64,000 bases of DNA from Rhipicephalus microplus (GCF_043290135.1 NW_027464791.1:1-64000); one strand, 5' to 3'. Shown: positions 11,821 through 23,386, counted from the first letter of the stretch. Notes: a model not told the origin generated them from the letters alone. Numbers and translations: made by a program.

Positions 11821-12760
11821 CCAACACAAGGATATGTTAACCATCACCTAGCCTACAAAAGCCAGATTCTAACACTAACAAACATTTACAGATATATGTA
11901 CAATGCTATACACCAACATGCTGCAACACGCGCTTTAGCAAGAACTTAAGTGTTCTATTTGGTGTAATCTATATGTGACGTTGCTCTATATAATAAAACA
12001 CCCGTCCTTTTTAGCCATCAACGTGTCAAGTCACTTAGAGCAGCAAACATTAGCAAATGCTACCAGCCAATATTTAGAATCAAGGCCACACTGTTCAAGA
12101 TATGCAAGCCGAAATTTTCGAATATGTAGTCAACATTTAAGGCCATCTATTGTGTACAAGCTAATATTGGTTACGAACAAGCAACGCTACCAAGCACTAC
12201 CCGACACTTGCCACTAGAATCTTACAGTATAGGCAGCATTAGCACAAGCTATAACAAACATGCTCGAGTGAGTGATCAACAGTTTTGGGCTATCCGTTGT
12301 AGGCAAGTGAAGTTTGGTTACTGCTTTCCAACAATACTGAGCACCACTGGACATTTTCCAATAAGGTTATGCGCATACGAACATTATCAAACGCTATACT
12401 AGCATTATCAAACAGCCAACAGTTACGGACTATTTAATGAAAGCAACATAAGTTGGCTACTAGTAACCAACAGGAAGAACTACCTGATATTTTCCAAGAA
12501 AAAGCCCACGGTAACCAACATTAGTGAGCTCTATCCCGGCCTTCTACAATGGAGGGTCAAGAGGCACGGCAATCCACTGTGAACAAACTAATGCTGGTTA
12601 CTTCTGCTGACAATAGCCATGCAGCACTACCCAGCGTTTTCTATTTGTTAGCCTATACAGTGGCCAAAATTAGTGATACTTGACGAAAACTATAATCAAC
12701 ATTAGCAAATGCTAACCTGCCATTCACAGTATGTCAGAGATCGCGGTAGTTGAATTCAGG
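11821..12760. other. Possible degenerate satellite-like region
   Basis: Words built on CAACATTAG, GCTAAC/GCTACC and CACTACCC recur through this AT-rich segment. The 16-base word ACATTAGCAAATGCTA occurs near 12047 and again near 12701. Unit borders could not be set by eye. No coding sequence is recognised. Confidence 0.35.
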
Positions 12761-13653
12761 CAGGCATATTCATGGTATCCCTCTGAGAATGTGTACAGAG
12801 GAGACACAGCAAGGCGCCTTCTTCTATAAGCGGCCATTCCCTTTCGTTTAAAACACGAACTCTGATCGCTGAGGCGTGGACTTATTATCGTGCGTAAGGG
12901 TACGAAGGCCTCCCGAGCGGCACCTTGCGGCGGGGCGCCTTACCGTCTATTACGGAGAAACGAGCCGATGAATCGGCCGGCCCCACCTTCACTAGTCGTC
13001 GCTGCACAGGCGGGGTCCAATTAGGGGTAATAAACTCGACGGCCACGTGCAGACGGAGCCTTGGCACGTCGGCCGACAGCACAGCGCGCGCTCTGGTTGG
13101 GCCTTGGAATATGAAAGTTTTATAAAGGGTATTTTCAGCGAAGCCCGCGATCGCGGTTATTAAAAAACGCTAGATATGAGACAGCAATAACCAATTTTTT
13201 TTTCTCTCAGTGGTAACTAGAAACTGTGCAATACCGGTTGCTATACAGATTGCCTCAGTATGCTTACATTGTACAACGCAAGGCGTCGTCACGTTAACGC
13301 AAGGATTGCACCTACTGAAGAATAACCATTGAATGAGACACGGATCACTGACGTGTTGAAGTTAAGCTTGTTATAAGTCACATCTTTGGTGGTAGTGGCT
13401 GTGACGTTGTACGCGAAAATCAGGGAGGCGTGTGTGTACAGAAATTCGAAGCAGTGTCGGCCACAGGCGAATTTGTATGTGCCGTTTTCCAATATCTGGT
13501 GCTCGCTCTATAGTGGTCTTGACGGTGATCAGCGATTTCTGATACGGCTATCTGTTTTTTTTTTATCCAGGTCACTCTTTGTTTCGCGTTTCAGTATTAC
13601 ATTGTTGCCTGGATTCGAACGTGTTAGCGTAGTTGTTGCCTGTAGCAATTGAA
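12761..13653. other. Unassigned DNA with a GC-rich island
   Basis: A G+C-rich stretch at about 12890-13110 is open on both strands for about 65 codons. It does not resemble rRNA or any protein I recognise. The rest is ordinary AT-richer sequence. Confidence 0.4.
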
Positions 13654-13718
13654 GTGTTGCACTCCTGAGCAAGTAGATGAAGTAGATGAGTGAGGTGTTG
13701 CACTCCTGAGCAAGTAGA
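13654..13718 (+). repeat. 24-bp direct duplication
   Basis: The word beginning GTGTTGCACTCCTGAG is repeated exactly at 13654-13677 and 13695-13718, a 41-bp period. It lies three bases before a long hairpin. Confidence 0.9.
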
Positions 13719-13720
13719 GT

Positions 13721-13811
13721 CCCTGTTTCCTTTTCTCTCCCTCTTTCGTGTTGTGCAAAGTTCAGGCAGAGCTTTGCACAACACGAAAGAGGGAGAGAAA
13801 AGGAAACAGGG
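13721..13811. repeat. Perfect 40-bp-arm hairpin, 11-nt loop
   Basis: The arms 13721-13760 and 13772-13811 are exact reverse complements. One arm is pyrimidine rich and the other purine rich, and the purine tract continues to about 13870. The large minus-strand open frame over this region is a by-product of the low-complexity sequence. Confidence 0.95.
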
Positions 13812-14683
13812 AAAGAAAAGAAAGGAGGACAGAAAGAAGGAATGAAGAAAAGAAAGCGAAAGCAAGAGAAGAAGCACTTCTGAGTGGACGCGTTTTTGTG
13901 TGGATGAACTGGGAATGATTGCGTGAGTGTTACAGCACATGTCTTTGCATACCAGTTTTTTTGAAGAAAGCCAGGGTGGAAGAATACGGAGGCTTATGAT
14001 GAAAACTTCATCAACATTGGGTGAGCTAGAGTTATTGTTTCGACAAGGACAAGCGCAGAAAGAGAGGGTAAAACTTGATTTAACGTAGAAATTCGGGCAC
14101 GTGCGTCCTTAAGTCTCCCCACGACCTCACTGCACTAAGCGAGTCAGGGGTTCATGTAGTTGGATTACGCGGGCTGCCCGGCTAGCGGCAATATTCAGCT
14201 TGGACGGGTCCATCGAGTGCAGCAGCATCGCCCATTCCTCCTACGTGGTGAGTGGCTCCAAGCCCCGCAGGGGAGGGTCCACCGGGCATTCCAAGAAGAT
14301 GTGGGTAAGTGTAACGTGGGGGTGAGTGCAGTGGCCACGGAAAGGGTTGTGTGCTCCCGGGTAGATGCGGGAAAGAAAAACAGGGGGAGGTAAGTGTGCG
14401 AGTCAGGAGGCGTCGCCCCAATATTTGGTGACACTTGTCCAGGAATCGGTAATGTGTGGTGTATTTCTGGCGTTCTCGTTGAATGAATGCGTGCGCTCCT
14501 TGGGAATAGCCCATTGTCTTCTTTGGGTAGGCAACTATTAGCTGAAGCGTAAGCGGCAACCATCAAGCACTTATTGAGCGCAAACACTAAACCGACACGC
14601 TGCGTCTACGTCCTCAACCAGGCCTCCATTTATAGGTCTGTTCGTATATGCTTTTAGGCGTAACTTCGCGATTATGATATGAA
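13812..14683. other. Unassigned DNA
   Basis: Purine-rich to about 13875, then mixed. Two overlapping minus-strand frames (125 and 130 codons, 14182-14587) shadow each other over a GC-rich stretch and show no known domain. A remote LINE origin is possible but not supported by any motif. Confidence 0.4.
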
Positions 14684-14828
14684 GTATGAAAAGTGGCACT
14701 ACAAGAGAATTTTTATTGCGTCGACGTTTCAGTGAGAGCCTGGCCTTTATCTTAATAAAGGTCGGGCTCTGACCGAAACGTCCACGTAAGAAATGAAGTT
14801 CTCTTGACGTGCCACCCTTTATACTTTT
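14684..14828. repeat. Imperfect inverted repeat (~70-bp arms), Penelope-end-like
   Basis: Both arms, read toward the centre, contain a GTGGCAC word, a TTCTCTTG-type word, GACGTTTC and a GAGCC/GACC box, with a centre near 14755. The right arm holds GGTC-loop-GACC-GAAACGTCC on the plus strand, resembling the stem-GAAAC motif at 2.65 and 18.1 kb. Two oppositely facing Penelope-type ends, or a foldback element, would explain it. Confidence 0.5.
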
Positions 14829-15821
14829 GATAGACAGCAACCAAAGTCAACCACTTCTTCAATGTATATCAGGCAAGTGAAGAGGAGTAGCCGGTGCCAC
14901 GCGCTGACACCAACCTCTGCTTATACGCGTATAAACAAAGTCATTTCAGTAATCAGGTCTTAGGAATAGTTTCGGTGCATGTTTCACCTGCCCCATCCAA
15001 CGCTAGTGCTGGCTGTGCTGCAGGCATTCTCACTATGGCTGTCCTATTTTAGTTGCTTAAAAATAAGGACTCAATTGCTCATAGATTGCGCACAGCGATT
15101 ACTTCAATCACGAGTGCTTCCCAGTTAAAACAGGCTTACGCAAGGGGGCGCCAGTTGACAACGTATGTCATCGGTCGTTGTGCGAAGCTTCTGATATTTG
15201 CGGTTCACCTCTCCGGTTGCCCTCTTTCTGAATTTTCCTATCGTTTGCAGTTTGCCTACCCCCGTAGCCCCGCAAAGCGTGCGTGAAGTCCTGGCATCTC
15301 AAGCCACTTCTGAGTCGAGAAACGCTGGGCCGGTACGATGGATGCGGATGACCAGAGGGCGTAAAGATGGCGGTGGCAGATAGGTCAGCACGCAGGTACG
15401 TACCATAGCGCAGGGTCCGGCCGGGTCGGGAGCTGGCGGAGACTCCCGAGTTGCCAGATCTCATTTGGATAGTCCTCAATTTTGGCTGTCACCGAAGTAA
15501 TTCTGCCCCCTCCCGTCTTGGATAGAAGCGTATACCGCGCTGGTGAGCTTTTGCCTCCTGCTAAAGCCGACTACGATTCAAAGCGTACCGGTTTCCTCTG
15601 GTCATATCACACAGTGACATCAACGCCAGGTGTGGAAGTGCGTGACATGTCAGCGTTGATCACATGGTCGTAGCTTATTGCATTACGGCTGGCGAGGGAG
15701 GCCTCAAAGTGAGCGATGAATTTCACTTGCCAGTGTGTGCATTAAAGAAAGCCGAAGTAGTTTGTATGAATACACTGTGGCATGCGTCTTTTCGGTCGCT
15801 CTAGCTTGTGTCCATATATAT
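14829..15821. other. Unassigned DNA
   Basis: No gene or element recognised. The longest frame (minus, 15168-15479) is 103 codons, without motif. Confidence 0.45.
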
Positions 15822-16217
15822 ATAGGGGCGAAGCTCCTAAAGCCATGAGTCTATCCATACATGTCTCTTTGTGACCGGTTCGTAGCCACCTAGTTGTATG
15901 ACTCACTCATCAAGTGGCGCTAGTGTGAGTGACTGACGGACAGATGGACAGAGCACGGACGAATGGACAGAAAGACGATGGACACCCGGATGGAAGGATG
16001 AACAGAAAAACAGACGGAGGTGCAGACAGACATACGGACGGACAGAATTGCGCACGGATGGAGGGAAGCAAGGATGGACAGAAGCATGCACCGACAGATA
16101 GAAGCACGGACGCACGGACGGAAGCATGAATGGATAGACGACTAGCAGCACGGACAAAGGAATGGACGGCTGAACGAATGGACACACGGATGGTCGGACA
16201 CACGTACATACGGACGG
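15822..16217. repeat. Degenerate GGACGGA/GGATGGA minisatellite
   Basis: From about 15929 to 16217 the sequence is a run of imperfect 4-10 bp units of the GGACGGA, GGATGGA and CAGACGGA type. The leader at 15822-15928 starts GGGGCGAAGCTCC. The long serine/valine/cysteine frames on the minus strand are translations of the repeat, not genes. Confidence 0.85.
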
Positions 16218-17281
16218 GCGCTTTGCACGACTCATCACCATTCCATAGATATTCTGTGAGAGTTTAGGCACTGTGCCTTTGTTTGTCCAAGCTGGTTTTT
16301 GTCCCAGTGTTCAATGTTTTGTCTTAGACACTGAATTAATGCAAAGCGAAAAGGTGTTAGTGGTGTTTATGCAAATGTTAGAACTCTGGGTTGTTACCTG
16401 GCAATAAAAGACGTAATTGTGGCGTACACTATAATCTGTGACACCGGATTCATTTCAAATACTTGAATATTCGTATGCACTTATAAAACTAGTACACCAG
16501 AGTTTAAACCAGTTACGCTGTTAGACCACAAAAATGACAGAGGTGTTGCAAAAATGTCGCTGTGCCATTGCCTAGTGACCAGTGAACACAACCCGCACTA
16601 TACGGTCGAGGCAGCCGTACATGGCGAGTCTCATGACAGTTTAATGCCGTGAGAACAGAGAGAGAAAAAATTGGCCCGAATCTACATGTCACACTGTAAA
16701 TGTCGCCAAAAGACGATAGTCTTGCGCCTGGAGAGAGTAAACAAAACGTTTATTTGATGTTCTACGCAAGATAATTGGTAAATGGTATTTTCCAGGCGCT
16801 GCGTTAGAGTGCCTCGAGCGTGTGGAGGAGGCGAACGAGCGCATCTAGGTACGTTAGACACAAGTGCCATCTGGCAGTTATCTTCGAAAACGAAGGCGTG
16901 CAGCCCGCGAAGAAAGATGCGCACCAGTCTCGGAGGTGATATGGTGTAGAACGCAAAGCGATGGGCAGGTGCCACCACCGTGACGTCATAGCAAAGCGTT
17001 AGAAGCACTTACCTTTATGAGCATCGCGTTGCACTATCAGCGCAGCGGGATTAAACGCTACATTCCTTAGAGCTACTTGTGTGTGCCTCTTCGAGTATAA
17101 AGGCAGGCATGGAAAACATCGAAGCGTTGGTCTGGCGCCTCAGATATGCGGAATAATTGTTTTTAATTGACAATCGCACAACTATAAAAGCTAAACCTTG
17201 AGCAATATTAGTGGGCGCTGCGGATGGGGCTGGCCGTTTGGTGCCGTTTGAGGTATCGTTAGGGCAGACAAACAGACAAAT

Positions 17282-17283
<2 letters not shown>
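16218..17283. other. Unassigned DNA
   Basis: No coding sequence recognised. A 108-codon minus frame (16682-17008) has no known domain. Confidence 0.45.

Positions 17284-17353
<70 letters not shown>
17284..17353. repeat. (AC)n microsatellite
   Basis: About 70 bp of uninterrupted AC dinucleotides. The minus-strand frames rich in alternating Cys-Val are its translation. Confidence 0.97.
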
Positions 17354-17355
<2 letters not shown>

Positions 17356-17391
17356 CAAAATTTTTTGTCGAAGCCTATCGTCTTTAAAATG

Positions 17392-17825
17392 GTCACAGCT
17401 TTGCCGCAAAGACGATACAATGAACGCGATAGAAACAGATTGAAAGACTGTGCAGAATGACAAACAGATCGAAACGTTCCCCACGTTTCTCACGCAAAAA
17501 TAAGGCATGAAACGTACTCACAGGTACAGATGAACGCGAATAAGCGTATCGATGTTACTTCGCTGGGTCTGAAAAGTACGCTCTTTTCGCAAACAGAGAC
17601 TGCACTGATTGCAGCGACCTTTGTGCGCCCGACAACTACAACAGAATCGATCCGGTGAAACCCGAAGTCTAACAAAGACGTACGATCCTCCCCACTACGA
17701 GATAAGGGCACGCGATCGAGTGTCCACCCCCTCCTCTGTGCGGAGCAAAGTAGGCGTGGATCGTGTCGTGACTATGTGACGGCGCGCGCTCATTGCGTCA
17801 TCTTGCTGATAATGCTGGAAACACG
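17392..17825 (+). repeat. Unclassified dispersed repeat, copy 2
   Basis: Colinear with 8413-8836 (shared words are listed there), with scattered substitutions and small indels throughout. Both copies end within the AATGCTG(G)AAACACGA region, which suggests a real element border. Confidence 0.75.
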
Positions 17826-17910
17826 ACAGTTCCCTGCACCCCGATATGCCCGGCACCAGCGTTAAGTGGTAGATATAAATAGCTTACCATTTGTAGGTTG
17901 AGGGACGTGC

Positions 17911-17985
17911 TTCTCCGTAGCTAAGTGGTTAAAGACACGCACTCACGTCATAGTGATTCTAAGTTCTATGTTCGATTGTGCTCGT
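17911..17985 (+). repeat. tRNA-like sequence (SINE head remnant)
   Basis: TAGCTAAGTGG (about 17917) fits the Pol III A-box consensus TRGYNNARNNG exactly, and GTTCGATTG about 45 bp downstream fits the B box except for its last base. A clean cloverleaf is not formed, so this is a SINE head or tRNA pseudogene. Confidence 0.4.
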
Positions 17986-18018
17986 CAGCGTCTTTTTCAG
18001 ATTTCTTTATTTCTTGCA

Positions 18019-18021
<3 letters not shown>

Positions 18022-18053
<32 letters not shown>
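18022..18053. repeat. (TA)n microsatellite at Penelope end
   Basis: TA array lying directly beyond the 3' terminal region of the minus-strand Penelope-like element. Confidence 0.95.
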
Positions 18054-18054
<1 letters not shown>

Positions 18055-18056
<2 letters not shown>

Positions 18057-19995
18057 CAAAAAGATCAAGCACGTAGGAAAAATTGTTTTGTAAAGGACTG
18101 ACGTTTCGGCCGCGGGACCGGCCTTCGTCGGAGTGATGTGAACATGCGACGGTAACGCAATATAAAAAGGTCAGTAACGTATCATAGCGCTGTTAATGGC
18201 TGACAAGCGGTTGTTAAAAGCACGTGGGAAACAGTGCGCGTGATAAGACAAGAAAAAAATAAGATTACAAGCGTGCGAAGACGAAACGAATAAAAAATCA
18301 TTAACAATGAGTAAAAAATTATGAAGCCACATAACGTGTGTGTCACTGGCACAAACATCAATACACGTAATAGGTACAACTGCGAGCAAGTTATCGATAA
18401 ACATAAACGCGGGTATAACATCTTGTCATGATCCGACAATAAAGCTGAAACAGGGAACTAATCTATCTGCGCGAAAGCATAGCGGCAATAATAGCGGTGG
18501 TAGTCAAGGGTGTTTAGGAAGCTAAATGGGTAAAAATGAAAGTCTTCCAGCGCTTTCATTCATACAAAAGTGACGGCTTTAAACTTATAGATTAAATACG
18601 ATTCTCGAAGTTCCCTTTCGGGGTGGGAACGGAAACCCGATTGAAGGATTGTGGCTGTAATACTATCAAATGAGTGGCCCAGAATGTGCACGTGTTTTGA
18701 TAGCGGAAGGTTAGGAATGGTGGCAGCATGACATTTGTGGTTGTTAAAGCGATATCTGAAGGGCGTTTCAGTTTGTCCAATGTACTGTAATTTGCAGACG
18801 GAACATTCGAGCAAATAGATGCAATTGTGTCACATGTAAAATTTCCTTTAATTTTATAGGAGAAATCAGAAGCAGTGCTTTTAGCAATGTGTGACGTCGT
18901 CATATGCGCGCAAACCTTGCATCGTGGTTTATTGCAAGGTCGACAACCAACATTATCGGGAACCCTTGTTTTAGATGAAGTTAGGATGTCATGCAGATTG
19001 CGAGACCGTCTGAAGACTACCCGAGGTGGCAATGGAAAGATTACTTTAAGATGAGCACTCTGCGCTAGTATGTTGAAATGTTTTTTGAGAATTAAGGAAA
19101 CGTTTGGCACCGATGCTGAGTGTGTTAAACTAGATTACTTTGTGCCTGAACGGATGGTTTCTTTTTAGCGCTGAACAAATCCTTGCGATTCAGCGCATCG
19201 GCTCTTTTGACGGCATCCTCAACAATGCGGGGTGGGTATTCCTGCTGGATCAAAGATTCGCGGAGTTCTACGCAGTTTGCGTAAAAGTCTGACTGCTCAG
19301 AGCAAATTCTCTTAAAGCGGAGCGCCTGACTGTACGGTATACTGGTTTTCCGATGTTTAACAAGTGAACTTTTGAAGTGAAGATAACGGTGCCTGTCTGT
19401 AGGTTTCTTGTAAAGCCTAGTGGTTAGTTTGTTGCCAGAGATGCAAACTGTGACGTCCAGAAAGTTAACGGTAGAACGACAGTATTCATGCGAAAACGAA
19501 ATAGATTGGTGAGTGTTGAAATCAGCTATAAAAGATAAAAGTTCATTTTCACTATGGGGCCAAATAAAAAAAATGTCATCTATAAATCGCTTATAATAAA
19601 GAGGCTTTAACGCGCGGTTTCTCATAAAATCATTTTCCAGAACAGACATGAAAAGGCTAGCGTAATTAGGTCCAATGCGAGTGCCCATTGATGTTCCACT
19701 TACTTGAAGGTAGTGGGAACCATCAAATTCAAAATTATTAAGCTGTAAGATTAATTTCAGTAAGGTAGCTAATGTATCACTTCCAATGGGCTTTTCATCA
19801 GATAATTCTTCGTACGCTTGAATTGCTGCCTGGATGCCATCGCTATGGGGTATATTGGTATACAGCGAAACCACACCTAATGTCACGAGCACGGAATTAT
19901 CTGGTATCACGAGTTCATCAATGTCCAACAAAAAATGATTTGTGTCTTTGAGATAGGACGAAAATTTACATGGAAGGCTACTGATTATTGAATGG
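18055..19995 (-). pseudogene. Penelope-like retroelement (RT + GIY-YIG), 5'-truncated and broken
   Basis: On the minus strand, about 19995-19125 encodes a Penelope-type reverse transcriptase: VSLYTNIPH (near 19870), the LQVSGTSMGTRIGPNYASLF block (near 19710-19660), the FIDDIFFIW catalytic box (near 19590) and the NFLDV/LYKKPTDRH region. A second frame (19110-18592) holds the CRPCNKPRCKVC cysteine motif. A third (18814-18560) holds the GIY-YIG endonuclease (CSVCKLQYIGQTETPFRYR...NHK, with a later RELRESYLI). Stops and shifts separate the three. The motif A aspartate normally before VVSLYTNIP is Gly here (codon 19875-19877), so the RT would be dead even without the breaks. The terminal region at 18090-18125 carries a hammerhead-like GACGA-stem-GAAAC motif. 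Confidence 0.88.
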
Positions 19996-22103
19996 TTGCC
20001 TTCCGCTCGCGTTCTCGCTGCTGATGGCATCCATCCCAACTTCGAGGGCGTCGCGTTAATGGCTACGCATCTCCAGAGACTGTGTTTTGGAAGTACAAAT
20101 GCGTTTTCTTCTTTTTGGAAAGACACGTTGACCGTTTTTGGAAAGACCAGTTGACCGACCACAGCGTACCATCTTGGAGAAGACCTCATAAAACGTCTCG
20201 ATGTGTGTTGCTTTCTTCTGTAAACCATTGCGTTGCATTGCATTGTTGTATCATTGTATCCATTATATGCCATTTACTTATTTTATGCTCTTTTCCACAT
20301 CTTAGTCATGCACATTACAGTAATCTTGTGTTCCCTACAACATTGTGATGTTTGTTGTGGCACATAGCTCCATTGTGCGTACCTCTGGTTACCAAAATGT
20401 TATCAGGTTTTTTTATTGTACGTAGCGTCAATTAAACTTTGTTCTAAAGCGTAAACACAAAGATTATTTTAAAGTCCACACGTGCTGCAGGTGAGAGACT
20501 ATAACCTACACAAACGGGATCAATCTTAATCAAGGAAGCCCTGTGCGATCTTCACTCCGGCCAGACTTCCACCACAACGAACCGTGGGAACGTGACAGGG
20601 TCTCGGTGATCAACGATTTTGCTCCAAACGTTGTCATAAACTCTCCCGCCAATCCGGTGCCACATTTTCTCATTTCTTTCTCAAAGGTTCTGCGTACTTC
20701 TCGGAGTTTGTTTTTGCAACTAATGTTTTTTCTCACTCGCTCGGTTCTTGTTTTACTTTTCTTCACCAAACACTCGGAAACGTCCTAGCACTAACATCGT
20801 TTCTCAAGTTTCGTGGTCCTGAGAAATGACCTTTCCCTCTCATCACGTTGTTTCTTGCTGCGGCTGAAGAAAACGCACACACACACACAAACAAGGAACG
20901 CCTTTGCGGTGCGATGAAGAAAGATGTGACGTTTTAAACTGCGAATAGTCCCGTAAATAAGCGGGGGGCGCAGCGAGGTGTTCCATCGTTGGATCCGTTT
21001 TGACCTCATTTCGGCCAACAACAACACGTGCGCCACCTCGAGACACTGAGGCACTGTGACCGGTGGCCTGAACATGTAAGACTCGGCTACATTTCGCGAA
21101 TCCCCCCTCCCCCCTTCCTCCCGCTGCGTCATCGACACGTGTGTGACCCGCAACGCGGAAAAGGCTAGTGACGCTGTAAACGCATGCGGTGCCGCAACAA
21201 ATTTACACGTCTTTCGATCATCATTACGTGGAGAGTGAGAACATGTTCGCATTCGTGAAGGCTAAGGAATTATTACTTTTGGGAACCAAACAGAGTGGCG
21301 TTCGGTAAGTAGGCACCACGAAGAATTACTCTGACATAGCTGAGCTAGCGGGGCGGCCTACGGTCCAGTTCAGCTTCTGCCTCTTTTGAACCGTAATAAA
21401 GTTCTCACTCATTCTCGCTGATGAAGTACTCATGAAAACACGAAAGTTAAACGTATCATGCTAAAGTCGTATTATTCAAACCAAGCTATCAAGGCGTGTA
21501 AGCAGCCGTGCTAATTGTGTAAAATCATTAGCAAATTAATTCATCAGCCCACGTAGCCAAGAAATGCGTAGAAGACAATTTGTTGTCATTAAGAGAGAAA
21601 TCGTTCATGGTAGATCTTTTAATCGCCGGTATATGTGGTAACGCTTCTGAACATCGTGAACAAGTATGCCCCAGCGACACGGGCGCTCGGCCCTGGTTCA
21701 CAAAGGATGGAGGCGACTGTTGGCTTAACAAACGGGTATCTGCCGAAGAAATCAGTGCTGCTTATCAATAAACTATCCTAATCATAAATTCACAGGTGCC
21801 ACAGACGTTGGGTAAATCCTACTAGACACAAATTCTACTAAAAAAAAAAAGAGGCAGCAGTTTACCAACATTTGGCGTGCGCTTTACCACTGTCACACGA
21901 CTGCCACGCGACGCTTTGTGGCTATGAAAGATAGTGGCTGTACGTACTACCACTGCAAAACCTAATGTTTAAAATTAGTGGACCCTAAAGCTAAGCCTTA
22001 AGCAGTTGAACGCGATAGTGATATCCTATTCCTAGTGCGTACTTTAAACACTCAGTGGATAAAACCTTTTCGAACTTGATTTGAACCATCTAAGAAGTTA
22101 AAT
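19996..22103. other. Unassigned DNA
   Basis: The minus-strand open frame of the Penelope RT continues upstream to 20273, but that extension lacks Penelope motifs and looks like flanking sequence. No other gene is recognised. A short CA run lies near 20875-20892. Confidence 0.45.
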
Positions 22104-22393
22104 GAATAGGCGCTGCAGCGTGTTCGCCTCTGGGCGACCGGCTTTAAACCAAGAAACCATTACGATAATCTCGTGTGTTTGCTATGCACCTATTAGGTGG
22201 CCTTAAGGGAATAGGCGCCGTAGCATGTGCGCCTTTCGTAGTGGTTAACCGGCTTTAAATCATAAAGCCATTTTGACAATGACAATCACATGTTCTTGCT
22301 ATACACCCACTACGTTGCCTTAAAGGAGTAGGCACAGTATAGCGTGTGTGCCTTTCGGAGTCGGTGGCCAACTTTAAACTACGAGGCAATTAT
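22104..22393 (+). repeat. Tandem repeat, 2.6 units of ~105-117 bp
   Basis: Units start at 22104, 22209 and 22326 with GAATAGGCGC or GAGTAGGCAC. Each continues with a GTGTGCGCCT-type word, then ACCGGCTTTAAA and a GCCATT/CAATTA word. The units are diverged, and the third is partial, ending at the GGAT tail of the neighbouring LINE. Confidence 0.8.
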
Positions 22394-23386
22394 GATGGAT
22401 GGATGGACGGATGGATGGATATGGCTGTACCCTTTAGATCGGGCGGTGGCTAGCGCCACCAAGCCGTAATACTTAATGAACCCAAAACTATATTTTTTTT
22501 TCCTTAAAAAGTGAGTTTGAGGATTCGTACTTTGCAGTGAAGAGTTTAATTTTCACTCGTGTCTTGACTTTAGCCACCAATCAGATAACCTCCTTCTAGT
22601 TAAGTCTACTTGCTTAAAGTCTATTTTGCCCTCCCGGTCCCTAAACCCCAGTGCTTTGAAAAACTCTGCGCCATCATCCTGAACTATAGAGTGAAGCCCT
22701 TTACAGAACATTATCAAGTGTTCGGCAGTTTCTTCTTCCTCTCCACACGCACTGCATACTGTGTCTACCCCTTCGTATTTGGCCCGATATGTCATGGTTC
22801 GCAGTACTCCCGTCCTTGCCTCAAACAGTAGAGAACTACCCCGAGTATTATCATAGATCCTTTCCTTGGCAACTTCCTGCTTAAAAGTTTGATAGATCTC
22901 TAGCGCGGACTTCTTAATCATGCCCATTTTCCACATATCAGTCTCCGTTTCCTTCACTTTCTTCTTAACCGATAGTTCTTTTTGGTTTGGCCACCTGCTG
23001 TTTTCTAAGTATTTACCAGTCAACTTCCTGGTTCGCTTCCTCCATTTTGTATCGACATTCTTCATGTACAAGTAGCTGAAAATCTTTCTAGCCCAACGCT
23101 CCTCCTTCATTTCTCTCAATCGCTTCTCAAATTTTATCTTGCTGCTAGCTTCTCTGCCCTCAAATGATGTCCATCCCATATCACCTTGTACTCCCTGATT
23201 TGGTGTATTCCCGTGAGCTCCTAAAGCAAGCCTACCTATTCCACGTTGCTTAATTTCTAATCTTGCTTGATGATCACATGTTTTTACGCCCTCTGGCAAT
23301 GAGCGCTTGTACCACGTATAATTAGCGCAATATTTCATGTAGCGTTGTGAAGCATGTATACATGACGCGTGTGCTTGTATAATCAT
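22394..23386 (-). pseudogene. LINE C-terminal fragment with (CATC)n tail
   Basis: A minus-strand open frame of 277 codons ends at 22553. Its LINE part begins near 23320 with a QRGIGRLALGAHGN...QGDMGWTSFEGREA segment typical of the region after the reverse transcriptase. It continues with a basic stretch and ends with a zinc knuckle CSACGEEEETAEHLIMFC (near 22770-22715). The 3' UTR runs to a CATC/CATCC tail at 22395-22420. The polymerase is absent, so this is a 5'-truncated copy, although the remaining frame is open. The same family occurs broken on the plus strand at 3.55-4.3 kb. Confidence 0.7.

Noticed and set aside
12885..13125. GC-rich block considered as rRNA
   Set aside because: No match to conserved 18S or 28S words; probably an island of unknown origin.
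13572..13940. 122-codon minus frame
   Set aside because: Runs across the perfect hairpin and purine tract; low-complexity Leu/Ser/Phe.
15903..16271. Two Ser/Val/Cys-rich minus frames
   Set aside because: Translation of the GGACGGA minisatellite.
17051..17508. Two ~100-codon minus frames of Cys-Val repeats
   Set aside because: Translation of the (AC)n array.
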